Positions 41,257 to 50,592 of a stretch of DNA of 64,000 bases are shown piece after piece (the stretch's first letter is position 1; every line of letters starts with the position of its first letter). Both the position numbers and the translations under genes were made by a program. Below the pieces are notes generated by a model. The model saw only the letters and a list, made by a program, of their open reading frames with translations. It searched no databases and was not told the origin of the DNA. The stretch is from assembly GCF_002220365.1 (NCBI RefSeq), contig NZ_MTHB01000234.1:1-64000 (forward strand), written 5' to 3'. This DNA comes from Caballeronia sordidicola (GTDB taxonomy: Bacteria; Pseudomonadota; Gammaproteobacteria; Burkholderiales; Burkholderiaceae).

Positions 41257-42502
41257 GCTTTTGACCCGCTTGCTCAATTCCTGTCATCATTTCCCCGGTT
41301 TCGTTTATGAAGGGGCGCGGCTGTGCGACAGGACGCAGACCATTGAGATTGACGTGCGCCCACGTAAGGGATCCAAACCAGTTTGTTCGTGCTGCAACGA
41401 GCGCGCAAGCGGCTACGATACGCTCGGAGAACGTCGCTTCGAGTTCATCCCGATCTGGGGTTTTGCCGTCATTCTGCTGTATTCGATGCGTCGTGTCGAT
41501 TGCCGTCGGTGTGGCGTAAAGGTTGAGACGGTACCGTGGGCCATCGGCAAGCATACGTTGACCAAGGCATATATGCTTTTTCTGGCCCAGTGGGCTCGTA
41601 AGCTGTCGTGGAAAGAAACCGCGCTGAGTTTCCGCACCAGCTGGGAGAAGGTCTTCAATGCCGTGGAATGGGTAGTCGACTGGGGGCTGAATCATCGTGA
41701 GATCGGGACGATTCGCGCTTTCGGCGTTGACGAGATCCAGTATGGCCGAGGGCACCAGTACCTCACGCTCGTCTACCAGATCGAGGCCGGCCGCACGCGA
41801 CTGCTCTGGGTCGGACAGGAACGTACTAAGGAGAGCTTCGCGAAGTTCTTTGCGATGATCGGCAAGCCGCTGTGCGAGAAGGTCGAATTCGTGTGTTCCG
41901 ACATGTGGAAGCCCTATCTCGAGATGATAGCGCGTCATTGCCCGAACGCCCTGAACATCCTCGACCGTTTCCACATCGTTGCCAAGATGAACAAAGCGAT
42001 CGATGAGGTGCGAGCCGATGAGGCCAGGCGCATGTCGCGTGATGGCTATGAGCCTGTTCTCAAAAAATCCCGCTGGTGCCTGCTTGCGCGACGCGAGAAC
42101 CTTACTGGCAAACAACGTGTTCGCCTGCGTGACCTACTCCAGTACAACTTACGCAGCGTACGTGCCTATCTGCTCAAAGAAGAATTCCAGCAACTCTGGG
42201 ACTACATCTCTCCTGTCTGGGCGGGCAAGTTCCTCGACCAGTGGTGCAAGCAGGTGATGCGCTCACGCATCGAGCCGATGAAGAAGTTTGCCCGGACCGT
42301 GCGCTCGCACCGGGAGCTGATCCTCAACTACTTCCGTGCCAGAAAGCAGTTCTCCAGCGGCGTTATCGAGGGGCTGAACAACAAGGCCAAAGTCACTATG
42401 AGAAAAGCGTACGGCTTCCGAACCTTCCGAGCCACAGAAATCGCGCTCTATCATGCACTTGGCAAGCTTCCCGAGCCTCCATCCACCCACACTTTTTACT
42501 GA
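41255..42502 (+). CDS. ISL3-family transposase
   Basis: A 415-residue DDE transposase if started at ATG 41255 (an ATG at 41219 adds 12 residues, and the frame is open from 41099). A zinc-finger-like region CSCCNERASGYDTLGERRFE and DCRRCGVKVE lie near the N-terminus. The catalytic core includes AFGVDEIQYGRGHQYLTLVY (first Asp), VEFVCSDMWKPYLEMI (second Asp) and SGVIEGLNNKAKVTMRKAYG (Glu), all ISL3 hallmarks. The stop is at 42500-42502, six bases inside the right end. No frameshift is seen. Confidence 0.92.
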   Translation: MLLTRLLNSCHHFPGFVYEGARLCDRTQTIEIDVRPRKGSKPVCSCCNERASGYDTLGERRFEFIPIWGFAVILLYSMRRVDCRRCGVKVETVPWAIGKHTLTKAYMLFLAQWARKLSWKETALSFRTSWEKVFNAVEWVVDWGLNHREIGTIRAFGVDEIQYGRGHQYLTLVYQIEAGRTRLLWVGQERTKESFAKFFAMIGKPLCEKVEFVCSDMWKPYLEMIARHCPNALNILDRFHIVAKMNKAIDEVRADEARRMSRDGYEPVLKKSRWCLLARRENLTGKQRVRLRDLLQYNLRSVRAYLLKEEFQQLWDYISPVWAGKFLDQWCKQVMRSRIEPMKKFARTVRSHRELILNYFRARKQFSSGVIEGLNNKAKVTMRKAYGFRTFRATEIALYHALGKLPEPPSTHTFY

Positions 42503-43877
42503 CGAACCAAAAAAATGGGAACCGGAAGATCCGGCTTTCTGGAAAACACGCGGCTCAGCCATTGCCAATCGCAACCTGTGGATCTCGATCCCGGCGCTGA
42601 TGCTCGCCTTCGCAGTGTGGTCGCTGTGGAGCGTCGTTGTTGTCAACCTGGACAAAGGCGGTTTCCACTTCACGAAGAACGAGCTGTTCTGGCTAACGGC
42701 ATTGCCCGCCCTGTCCGGCGCGACACTGCGCATTTTCTATTCCTTTCTCGTCCCCATCTTCGGCGGCCGGCGCTTTACCGCCGTCTCCACGGCCACGCTG
42801 CTCATCCCGGCAATCGGCATGGGCTTCGCCTTGCGCGATCCATCGACAGGTTATTCCACCCTGCTCGTGCTGGCTCTGCTGTGTGGTTTCGGTGGCGCGA
42901 ACTTCAGTTCATCGATGGCGAATATCAGCTTCTTCTTCCCCAAGGCGCAGAAAGGACTTGCCACGGGATTGAACGCCGGCATTGGCAATCTAGGTGTGTC
43001 GCTGGTGCAGTTTGTGACGCCCCTCGTGATCGCCACGGCCGCCTTCGCTTCGCTCGCAGGGGATGGTCAGACATTCGTCGCAGACGGCACCGAACGCGGT
43101 ATCTGGCTGCAGAACGCGGGCTTTATCTGGGTGCCGTTCATCGTGGCGGCGTCGGTAGCGGCGTGGTTCGGCATGAATGACATCGCCGATGCGAAGGCCT
43201 CGTTCACTGAACAAGCCATAATCTTCAAGCGTAAACATAACTGGCTGATGTGCTGGCTTTATATCGGCACGTTCGGCTCGTTCATCGGCTTCTCCGCTGG
43301 CTTCGCTCTGCTGACCAAAGCGCAATTCCCATCGATCAATCCCACCGCTTACGCATTCCTAGGCCCGCTCGCAGGCGCGCTGACACGTCCGATCGGCGGC
43401 TGGATCTCCGACCATCTCGGCGGCGCGCGGGTGACGCTCTGGACCTTTATCGGCATGATCGCGGCCGTCTTCGGCGTGATCTCGTTCATGCCCGCCGCCG
43501 GCGTATCGGGCAACTTCGCGGGATTCCTCGCCATGTTCATCGTGCTGTTCATGCTGACCGGCATTGGAAACGGTTCGACCTTCCGCATGATCCCTGTGAT
43601 TTTCATGACCGAGCATCAGCGCCGTGCCAAGGGTCTCGATGCGGCAGCCCAACGCCAGGCTCTGCACAACGCAAGCAAGGAATCAGCGGCCGTGCTCGGG
43701 TTCTCCGCTGCTATCGGCGCGTATGGCGGCTTCTTCATTCCGAAGACCTTCGGCACCGCGCTCGACATGACTGGCTCCGCCATTCCCGCGCTGTACGTCT
43801 TCATCGCCTTCTACGTGACGTGCGTCGCCATCACATGGTTCTGCTACGCACGCAGCAACGCGAGCATGCCTTGCTGA
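42453..43877 (+). CDS. narK2: NarK2-type nitrate/nitrite transporter, N-terminus replaced by IS sequence
   Basis: A major facilitator protein with nitrate-signature segments GGANFSSSMANISFFFPKAQ and GLNAGIGNLGVSLVQFVTPL, plus the second signature GIGNGSTFRMIPVIF. Native sequence resumes at 42516 (WEPEDPAFW). The first eight residues and the native ribosome site were cut off by the ISL3 element. The frame remains open into the IS and reaches an ATG at 42453, which would add 21 IS-derived residues; it has no good ribosome site. All transmembrane helices are intact, so the protein may still be made at reduced level. NarK2 types exchange nitrate for nitrite. Confidence 0.85.
   Translation: MHLASFPSLHPPTLFTDEPKKWEPEDPAFWKTRGSAIANRNLWISIPALMLAFAVWSLWSVVVVNLDKGGFHFTKNELFWLTALPALSGATLRIFYSFLVPIFGGRRFTAVSTATLLIPAIGMGFALRDPSTGYSTLLVLALLCGFGGANFSSSMANISFFFPKAQKGLATGLNAGIGNLGVSLVQFVTPLVIATAAFASLAGDGQTFVADGTERGIWLQNAGFIWVPFIVAASVAAWFGMNDIADAKASFTEQAIIFKRKHNWLMCWLYIGTFGSFIGFSAGFALLTKAQFPSINPTAYAFLGPLAGALTRPIGGWISDHLGGARVTLWTFIGMIAAVFGVISFMPAAGVSGNFAGFLAMFIVLFMLTGIGNGSTFRMIPVIFMTEHQRRAKGLDAAAQRQALHNASKESAAVLGFSAAIGAYGGFFIPKTFGTALDMTGSAIPALYVFIAFYVTCVAITWFCYARSNASMPC
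42509..42516 (+). repeat. Right target-site duplication AAAAAAAT
   Basis: Identical to 40789-40796. The last base of the duplication starts the TGG codon at which native narK2 resumes. Confidence 0.9.
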
Positions 43878-43905
43878 CGCTCCCCCTTCGACACAGGACA
43901 CAACA

Positions 43906-46900
43906 ATGAGTCATTTTCTGGATCGCCTCAAGTTCGTCAAGCGCACGCAGTCGACGTTTTCGAATGGGCATGGTGCGGTTGTCAATGAAGACCGCAAGTG
44001 GGAAGAGGGCTATAGAAACCGCTGGCAACACGACAAGATCGTGCGTTCTACGCATGGCGTGAACTGCACGGGTTCGTGTTCGTGGAAGGTCTATGTGAAG
44101 AGTGGACTAATTGTCTGGGAGACGCAGCAGACCGACTATCCGCGCACTCGCGCTGACCTGCCGAATCACGAGCCGCGCGGCTGTCCACGTGGAGCCTCGT
44201 ACAGCTGGTACGTGTATTCGGCGCAGCGGGTGAAATATCCGATGATTCGTGGCCGCCTGATGGAGATGTGGCGTGAAGCACGCAAGTCGCTCGATCCGGT
44301 TGCCGCGTGGGCATCGATCAGTCAGGACCCGGTGAAGGCCAAACGCTACAAGAGCGTGCGTGGACTCGGAGGTTTTGTCCGCGCCGACTGGGACACCGCC
44401 AACGAGATGATCGCTGCGGCTAATGCATTCACCATCGGCAAGTTTGGACCGGATCGCGTGATTGGCTTCTCGCCGATTCCCGCCATGTCGATGGTTTCAT
44501 ATGCCGCAGGCTCCCGTTACCTGAGCCTGATCGGCGGCGTGTGCCTGTCGTTCTACGACTGGTACTGCGACCTCCCGCCCGCTTCGCCGCAAGTCTGGGG
44601 CGAGCAGACGGACGTGCCAGAGTCCGCGGACTGGTACAACTCCACCTACCTGATGGTGTGGGGATCAAACATTCCTCAGACCCGCACGCCCGATGCGCAC
44701 TTCTATACTGAGGTGCGCTACAAGGGCACAAAGACGGTCGCGGTCTCGTCGGACTTCGGCGAGATGGTCAAGTTCGGCGACATCTGGCTGGCGCCCAAGC
44801 AAGGCACCGACGCAGCGTTGGCGATGGCAATGGGCCACGTCGTGCTCAAGGAATTCCACGCCGCAACCGCGCCGGGCAAGTCCGCGTATTTCCGCGACTA
44901 CATCAAGCAATACACCGACATGCCCATGCTCGTGCTCCTGCGCGACAACGACGGGATGCTCGTTCCCGATCATTTCCTGCGCGCCTCACATCTCGCCGAT
45001 AACCTCGACGAAGCAAACAACGCGCAGTGGAAGACGCTGGTGATCGACGCCGACAGCGGCGAGATTGTCGCGCCGAACGGCACCATCGGGTTTCGCTGGA
45101 ACGAAGCCGCGCACAACGACGGCCAGAAGGTCGGCCGCTGGAATCTCGAAATGAAGGACGGCGGCAGCGGACGAGCGATCGACCCACGCGTCTCCTTGAT
45201 CGATGCAGGTGCATACGATGAAGTCGTCGCCGTCGGCTTCCCCTATTTCGGCAGCGAGCACAACGCGCTGCTGGAACGTCACGTCCCCGCCCGACGCGTC
45301 ACGCTCGCGGACGGCACGCGCGCGCTGGTCGCAACCGTGTTCGATCTGCAGATGGCGAACTACGGCGTGGATCAGGGCCTCGGAGGCCCGAACGTTGCCA
45401 GCAGCTATGACGACGACGTTCCCTACACGCCCGCGTGGCAGGAAAAGCACACCACCGTCCCGCGTAATCTGGTGATTCAGGTGGCACGCGAGTTCGCTGC
45501 CAACGCCCATCAGACGCGGGGCAAGAGCATGGTGATCGTGGGCGCCGCGCTCAATCACTGGTACCACAACGACATGATCTATCGCGGCATCATCAACTTG
45601 CTGATGATGTGCGGTTGCGTGGGTAAAAGCGGCGGCGGCTGGGCCCATTACGTCGGGCAGGAAAAGCTGCGGCCGCAATTTGGCTGGGCGCCGCTCGCGT
45701 TCGCGCTCGACTGGGCAAAGCCACCACGCCAGATGAACGGCACGTCGTTCTTCTATAACCACACGAGCCAGTGGCGTCACGAAAAGCTCGCGCTGAACGA
45801 AGTGCTTGCGCCGACCGCGAACAAGGCAAATTACTCGAACCTCGCGATGCTCGACCTGAACGCAAAGTCCGAGCGAATGGGCTGGTTGCCGAGCGCGCCG
45901 CAACTCGGCGCGAACCCGCTAGATCTCACCGACGAAGCGGCGCGCGCCGGCATGAAACCTGTGGACTATGTCGTGGACCGGTTGAAGTCGGGCGCATTGC
46001 AATTCTCTTGCGACGACCCCGATAACCCCGTCAACTTCCCGCGCAACATGTTCGTCTGGCGTTCGAACATCCTGGGTAGTTCGGGCAAGGGCCACGAGTA
46101 CTTCCTGAAGTACTTGCTCGGCACGCAGAATGCCCTCTTCTCCGATGAAAACGACGCCCTCATGCCGGGCCAGGTTCATGTGCGCGAAGCGGCTGAAGGC
46201 AAACTCGACTTGCTGACCGTGCTCGATTTCCGCATGAGCACGACGTGTCTTTACGGCGACATCGTTCTGCCTACCGCGACGTGGTATGAGAAAGACGACT
46301 TGAATACATCCGACATGCATCCGTTCATTCACCCGTTGTCCGAAGCCGTGCAACCTTTGTGGGAAAGCAGGAGCGACTGGGAAATCTATAAGGGAATCGC
46401 CGAAAAATTCGCGGAGATCGGCGGCGAACATCTGGGCACGCGCACCGATCTGGTCTGCACGCCGCTCATGCATGACACGCCCGGCGAGCTTGGCCAGCCA
46501 TTTGAACCAAAGGACTGGCGCGCCGGTGAGTGCGACCTGATCCCCGGTAAAACGGCACCGTCCATGACGGTCGTCGAGCGCAATTACAAGGATGTCTATC
46601 GCAAGTTCACGTCAGTCGGTCCCCTGCTAGATACGCAGGGTAACGGCGGCAAGGGCATCAACTGGAACAGCGCGCACGAAGTGGGCGAACTCGCGAACAT
46701 CACGCGCACAGTAACGCAAGCGGGTGTGAGTCAGGGACGGCCACGACTGGACACCGCCATTGACGCGGCAGAAATGATCCTCACGTTCGCACCTGAAACC
46801 AACGGTCATGTTGCAGTAAAGGCGTGGCAAGCGTTGTCGAAGATCACGGGCCGCGAACATGCACACCTCGCCGTGGGCCGCGAGCACGACAAGATTCGTT

Positions 46901-47652
46901 TCCGCGATGTCCAGGCACAGCCGCGCAAGATCATCTCCGCGCCAACCTGGTCAGGACTTGAGTCCGAGGAAGTCAGCTACAACGCCGGTTACACGAACGT
47001 GCACGAATTGATCCCATGGCGCACGCTGACCGGCCGCCAGCAGTTCTATCAGGACCATCGCTGGATGCTGGATTTCGGCGAAGGTTCGTGCGTGTATCGC
47101 CCGGCTATTGACACGAAAACCGTCACCGCGATGCTCGGCGCGAAGTCGAACGGCGAGCACGAACTCGTGCTCAACTGGATCACGCCGCACCAGAAATGGG
47201 GCATCCACTCCACGTACTCGGACAACCTGCGCATGCTGACGCTTTCGCGTGGCGGACCGCACGTGTGGGTCTCGGAAGCGGAAGCGAAGGAAGCCGGTCT
47301 AGTCGATAACGACTGGGTGGAAGTGTTCAATATCAACGGCACCCTGACCGCCCGCGTGGTGCTCAGCCAGCGCGTGCCGCGCGGCATGTGCCTGATGTAC
47401 CACGCGCAGGAAAAAATCGTCAACGTGCCGGGCGCTGAAACAAGCGGCATGCGCGGTGGCATTCACAACTCGGTCACACGCACGGTGCTCAAACCCACCC
47501 ACATGATTGGGGGTTATGCGCAGCAGGCTTACGGCTTCAACTACTACGGCACCGTGGGCTCGAATCGTGACGAATACGTGATCGTGCGCAAGATGAAAAA
47601 GATAGCGTGGCTCGAAGGCCCGCTTAATGAAGGCGAAGGAGCAGCATCATGA
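43906..47652 (+). CDS. narG: Respiratory nitrate reductase, alpha subunit
   Basis: A 1248-residue molybdopterin enzyme that reduces nitrate to nitrite on the cytoplasmic side of the membrane. HGVNCTGSC at residues 50-58 supplies the His and first Cys ligands of cluster FS0; CPRGASYSWYVYS continues the site. VWGSNIPQTRTPDAHFYTEV and the C-terminal KPTHMIGGYAQQAYGFNYYG are NarG landmarks. The short N-terminal SHFLDRLKFVKR resembles the remnant Tat-like leader of NarG. Start ATG is 28 bases after narK2. It overlaps narH by four bases. The IS upstream may make expression depend on a different promoter. Confidence 0.97.
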   Translation: MSHFLDRLKFVKRTQSTFSNGHGAVVNEDRKWEEGYRNRWQHDKIVRSTHGVNCTGSCSWKVYVKSGLIVWETQQTDYPRTRADLPNHEPRGCPRGASYSWYVYSAQRVKYPMIRGRLMEMWREARKSLDPVAAWASISQDPVKAKRYKSVRGLGGFVRADWDTANEMIAAANAFTIGKFGPDRVIGFSPIPAMSMVSYAAGSRYLSLIGGVCLSFYDWYCDLPPASPQVWGEQTDVPESADWYNSTYLMVWGSNIPQTRTPDAHFYTEVRYKGTKTVAVSSDFGEMVKFGDIWLAPKQGTDAALAMAMGHVVLKEFHAATAPGKSAYFRDYIKQYTDMPMLVLLRDNDGMLVPDHFLRASHLADNLDEANNAQWKTLVIDADSGEIVAPNGTIGFRWNEAAHNDGQKVGRWNLEMKDGGSGRAIDPRVSLIDAGAYDEVVAVGFPYFGSEHNALLERHVPARRVTLADGTRALVATVFDLQMANYGVDQGLGGPNVASSYDDDVPYTPAWQEKHTTVPRNLVIQVAREFAANAHQTRGKSMVIVGAALNHWYHNDMIYRGIINLLMMCGCVGKSGGGWAHYVGQEKLRPQFGWAPLAFALDWAKPPRQMNGTSFFYNHTSQWRHEKLALNEVLAPTANKANYSNLAMLDLNAKSERMGWLPSAPQLGANPLDLTDEAARAGMKPVDYVVDRLKSGALQFSCDDPDNPVNFPRNMFVWRSNILGSSGKGHEYFLKYLLGTQNALFSDENDALMPGQVHVREAAEGKLDLLTVLDFRMSTTCLYGDIVLPTATWYEKDDLNTSDMHPFIHPLSEAVQPLWESRSDWEIYKGIAEKFAEIGGEHLGTRTDLVCTPLMHDTPGELGQPFEPKDWRAGECDLIPGKTAPSMTVVERNYKDVYRKFTSVGPLLDTQGNGGKGINWNSAHEVGELANITRTVTQAGVSQGRPRLDTAIDAAEMILTFAPETNGHVAVKAWQALSKITGREHAHLAVGREHDKIRFRDVQAQPRKIISAPTWSGLESEEVSYNAGYTNVHELIPWRTLTGRQQFYQDHRWMLDFGEGSCVYRPAIDTKTVTAMLGAKSNGEHELVLNWITPHQKWGIHSTYSDNLRMLTLSRGGPHVWVSEAEAKEAGLVDNDWVEVFNINGTLTARVVLSQRVPRGMCLMYHAQEKIVNVPGAETSGMRGGIHNSVTRTVLKPTHMIGGYAQQAYGFNYYGTVGSNRDEYVIVRKMKKIAWLEGPLNEGEGAAS

Positions 47653-49202
47653 AGATCCGTGCACAAGTTGCAATGGTGTTGAACCTGGACAAATGCATCG
47701 GTTGCCATACCTGCTCCGTGACATGCAAGAACGTATGGACCTCGCGCGATGGTGTGGAGTACGCGTGGTTCAACAACGTGGAGACCAAGCCGGGTATCGG
47801 CTATCCGAAGGAATGGCAGAACCAGCAGAAGTGGCGAGGCGGCTGGACCCGCGACGCGAGCGGCAAGCTTCATCCACGTCAGGGCGGCAAACTGAAGGTC
47901 CTCGCGAACCTGTTCGCCAACCCCAACCTGCCGGCCATCGACGACTACTATGAGCCTTTCACGTTCGACTACGAGCACTTGCAAAAGGCGCGCCTGTCCG
48001 AGACACCGCCGACCGCAAGGCCGGTGTCCGTCATCACGGGCAAGAAGATGGAAAAGATCGAATGGGGCCCGAACTGGGAAGACGACCTCGGCGGAGAGTT
48101 CTCGTCGCGCGGCCGCGATGCGCTGTTTGAGAACGTGCAGAAAGAGATGTACGCGACCTTCGAGAACACCTTCATGATGTACTTGCCGCGCCTGTGCGAG
48201 CACTGCCTGAACCCGGCATGCGTGGCGTCGTGCCCGTCGGGCTCGGTGTACAAGCGCGAGGACGACGGCATCGTGCTCGTCGACCAGGACAAGTGCCGAG
48301 GCTGGCGCATGTGCATCTCCGGTTGCCCTTACAAGAAGATCTACTTCAACTGGAAGAGCGGCAAGGCGGAGAAGTGCATCTTCTGTTTTCCGCGTCTCGA
48401 AGCGGGTCAGCCGACCGTCTGTGCGCAGACGTGCGTCGGGCGTATCCGCTATCTTGGCGTGCTGTTGTACGACGCTGACAAGATTAGTGACGCTGCGTCG
48501 GTCGAACAGGAAAAGGACCTGTACCAGTCGCAGCTGGACGTGTTCCTCGATCCCCACGATCCTGCTGTGCAGGTAGAAGCACTCGCCCAGGGTATTTCAC
48601 AAAACTGGCTCGACGCTGCGATCAAGTCCCCCGTCTACAAGATGGCGGTGGAATGGAGGGTGGCGTTCCCGCTGCATCCGGAGTATCGGACGTTGCCGAT
48701 GGTGTGGTACATCCCTCCGCTTTCTCCCATCCAGTCAGCAGCGGACGCGGGACATATAGGCATGGACGGCATCATTCCCGACGTGAAGAGCCTGCGCATC
48801 CCAGTGAAATACCTGGCGAACTTGCTCACCGCCGGTGACGAAGCGCCAGTCACGTCCGCGCTGGAACGCATGCTCGCCATGCGCGCGTTCAAACGGGCCG
48901 AGGTCGTGCATGGCCGCGCGGAACCTGAGTTGCTCCACGGCCTGAACCTCACCCCCGCGCAAGTGGAAGACATGTACCAGACGATGGCCATCGCCAACTA
49001 CGAGGACCGGTTCGTGGTGCCCTCATCACATAAGGAACAAGCCGAAGACAGCTTCAACGACAAAGGCAGTTGCGGATTCACCTTCGGCAATGGTTGCTCG
49101 GGAGGGGTATCGGAGGGATCGTTGTTCGGCAAGAAACCGCAAGGCAGCGTGGTGTTCGCGGACATGCCGAAGTCACGCAAGAAAACGGAGATCGCATCGT
49201 GA
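47649..49202 (+). CDS. narH: Respiratory nitrate reductase, beta subunit
   Basis: A 517-residue iron-sulfur subunit that carries electrons from NarI to NarG. Four clusters are indicated by CIGCHTCSVTCKNVW near the N-terminus, CEHCLNPACVASCPSGSVY, CRGWRMCISGCPYKK (the Trp replacing a Cys marks the 3Fe-4S cluster) and CIFCFPRLEAGQPTVCAQTC. Length and motif order match NarH. The stop codon overlaps the GTG start of narJ. Confidence 0.97.
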   Translation: MKIRAQVAMVLNLDKCIGCHTCSVTCKNVWTSRDGVEYAWFNNVETKPGIGYPKEWQNQQKWRGGWTRDASGKLHPRQGGKLKVLANLFANPNLPAIDDYYEPFTFDYEHLQKARLSETPPTARPVSVITGKKMEKIEWGPNWEDDLGGEFSSRGRDALFENVQKEMYATFENTFMMYLPRLCEHCLNPACVASCPSGSVYKREDDGIVLVDQDKCRGWRMCISGCPYKKIYFNWKSGKAEKCIFCFPRLEAGQPTVCAQTCVGRIRYLGVLLYDADKISDAASVEQEKDLYQSQLDVFLDPHDPAVQVEALAQGISQNWLDAAIKSPVYKMAVEWRVAFPLHPEYRTLPMVWYIPPLSPIQSAADAGHIGMDGIIPDVKSLRIPVKYLANLLTAGDEAPVTSALERMLAMRAFKRAEVVHGRAEPELLHGLNLTPAQVEDMYQTMAIANYEDRFVVPSSHKEQAEDSFNDKGSCGFTFGNGCSGGVSEGSLFGKKPQGSVVFADMPKSRKKTEIAS

Positions 49203-49876
49203 GCGAGACTTTGAAACCGCTGTCCATTTACACGCTGCTCGCGACCTTGCTCGACTATCCGGAGCCGGAGCTGCTTGACGCAATGCTGGAGATCGGCCAG
49301 GGACTCGCGGCCTTCCCTGAGGCAGTACAAGTTGCGTTGCAACCGTTGCTCGCCCTGCTCGGGGAGCATCCGTTGATCGAGTTGCAAGAGAACTACGTCG
49401 CCACGTTCGACCGCAATCCTGCGCACTCGCTGCATCTGTTCGAACACGTTCACGGCGAGAGCCGCGATCGTGGGCAGGCGATGGTCGATCTGCTCGATGA
49501 ATATCGCCGGCTGGGTCTGGAGATGGCGACCAATGAATTACCCGACCACGTGCCGTTGTTTCTTGAAGTGCTCGGTAACATCGATCCAGCGCAAGCGCGC
49601 GCGCTGCTTGACGAAGCCATCCACGTCCTGGCGGCGCTGGGGGATCGGCTTGCGCGCGACGAGAGTCCGTACGAGGGCGTATTCACCGTGCTGCGGTCAT
49701 TGACGGATGTCGTGCCGCTAGCCGCCGAGACGCCGCCGATCCGCGACATGGACGAGGCCCTCGAGCGTTTCGGCCCCGGCGCTGACGGCGTCGAACCGCT
49801 GCTCGCGCCCTCCATGCCCACGCCGCTCGCGCAGCCGATGCACTTCCATCCGCGACTGCCGGTAACGGCCAACTGA
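49199..49876 (+). CDS. narJ: Nitrate reductase assembly chaperone
   Basis: A 225-residue TorD/NarJ-type chaperone that binds apo-NarG until the molybdenum cofactor is inserted. It starts with GTG at 49199, overlapping the narH stop (GTGA). Family features are LLATLLDYPEPELLDAM near the start and YVATFDRNPAHSLHLFEHVH with GESRDRGQAMVDLLDEYRRL in the middle. The C-terminal 35 residues are a Pro-rich tail. The frame is open upstream of 49199, but that would be inside narH. Confidence 0.94.
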   Translation: MSETLKPLSIYTLLATLLDYPEPELLDAMLEIGQGLAAFPEAVQVALQPLLALLGEHPLIELQENYVATFDRNPAHSLHLFEHVHGESRDRGQAMVDLLDEYRRLGLEMATNELPDHVPLFLEVLGNIDPAQARALLDEAIHVLAALGDRLARDESPYEGVFTVLRSLTDVVPLAAETPPIRDMDEALERFGPGADGVEPLLAPSMPTPLAQPMHFHPRLPVTAN

Positions 49877-49894
49877 GTTCCAGGGACTACGTTC

Positions 49895-50572
49895 ATGCTC
49901 AATCAACTTCTGTTCGGTATTTATCCGTACATTGCGGCGGCCGTCTTCCTGTTCGGCAGCCTCGCGCGTTTCGAGCGCGAGCAGTACACATGGAAAGCCG
50001 ACAGTTCGCAGTTGCTTCATCGCGGCAATCTGCGGCTTGGCAGCATCCTGTTTCACGTCGGTATTCTCGGGCTTTTCTTCGGGCATCTTGCCGGCCTGCT
50101 CACGCCGGTTGCTGTCTGGGACTGGCTCGGGATAGAGCACAGCGCGAAACAAGCCGTGGCGATGATCGCGGGCGGCGTAATGGGCTCCATGTGCCTCGTC
50201 GGTCTCGTCATCCTGATTCACCGGCGCATCAGCAACGCGCGGATTGCCGCCGTGACCCGTCCCGGTGACAAGGTGCTGCTGTTGTGGATTCTCGTTACCC
50301 TGCTGCTCGGCTTGTCGACGATCCGGGAATCAGCGGATCACATGGACGGCCACATGATGGTCCAGCTCATGACCTGGGCGCAGCACGTTGTCACCTTCCG
50401 CGGCGACGCAGCGCAGTGCGTGGCGGCCGCACCGTTTGTGTTCCGGATGCATCTGTTCATGGGCATGTCGCTGTTCGTCATCTTCCCTTTCACCCGGCTC
50501 GTGCACGTTTGGAGCGGCTTCGCTTCCGTCACGTACCTAAGCCGTGCATGGCAACTCGTGCGGCCGCGCTGA
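49895..50572 (+). CDS. narI: Respiratory nitrate reductase, gamma subunit (cytochrome b)
   Basis: A 225-residue membrane subunit with five helices, which oxidises quinol and passes electrons to NarH through two hemes b. It begins NQLLFGIYPYIAAAVFLFGS. Candidate heme His residues are in LFHVGILGLFFGHLAGLLT, and in MHLFMGMSLFVIFPFTRLVH near the C-terminus, as in known NarI. A ribosome site is weak, but the gene lies 18 bases after narJ. Confidence 0.95.
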   Translation: MLNQLLFGIYPYIAAAVFLFGSLARFEREQYTWKADSSQLLHRGNLRLGSILFHVGILGLFFGHLAGLLTPVAVWDWLGIEHSAKQAVAMIAGGVMGSMCLVGLVILIHRRISNARIAAVTRPGDKVLLLWILVTLLLGLSTIRESADHMDGHMMVQLMTWAQHVVTFRGDAAQCVAAAPFVFRMHLFMGMSLFVIFPFTRLVHVWSGFASVTYLSRAWQLVRPR

Positions 50573-50592
50573 TCCGTTCGGAGGAGAACATC

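Larger units (their letters stand above)
40797..42508 (+). mobile_element. ISL3-family insertion sequence, 1712 bp, complete
   Basis: The ends are imperfect inverted repeats matching 18 of 25 positions: GGATCGTCGGGGGAATCTGT from the left and GGTTCGTCAGTAAAAAGTGT from the right, both followed by GGGTG. It is bounded by 8-bp duplications AAAAAAAT. It carries an ISL3 transposase on the plus strand and an oppositely oriented passenger gene. Both frames are intact and the duplications are perfect, so the insertion looks recent and the element may still be active. It interrupts narK2. Confidence 0.93.
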
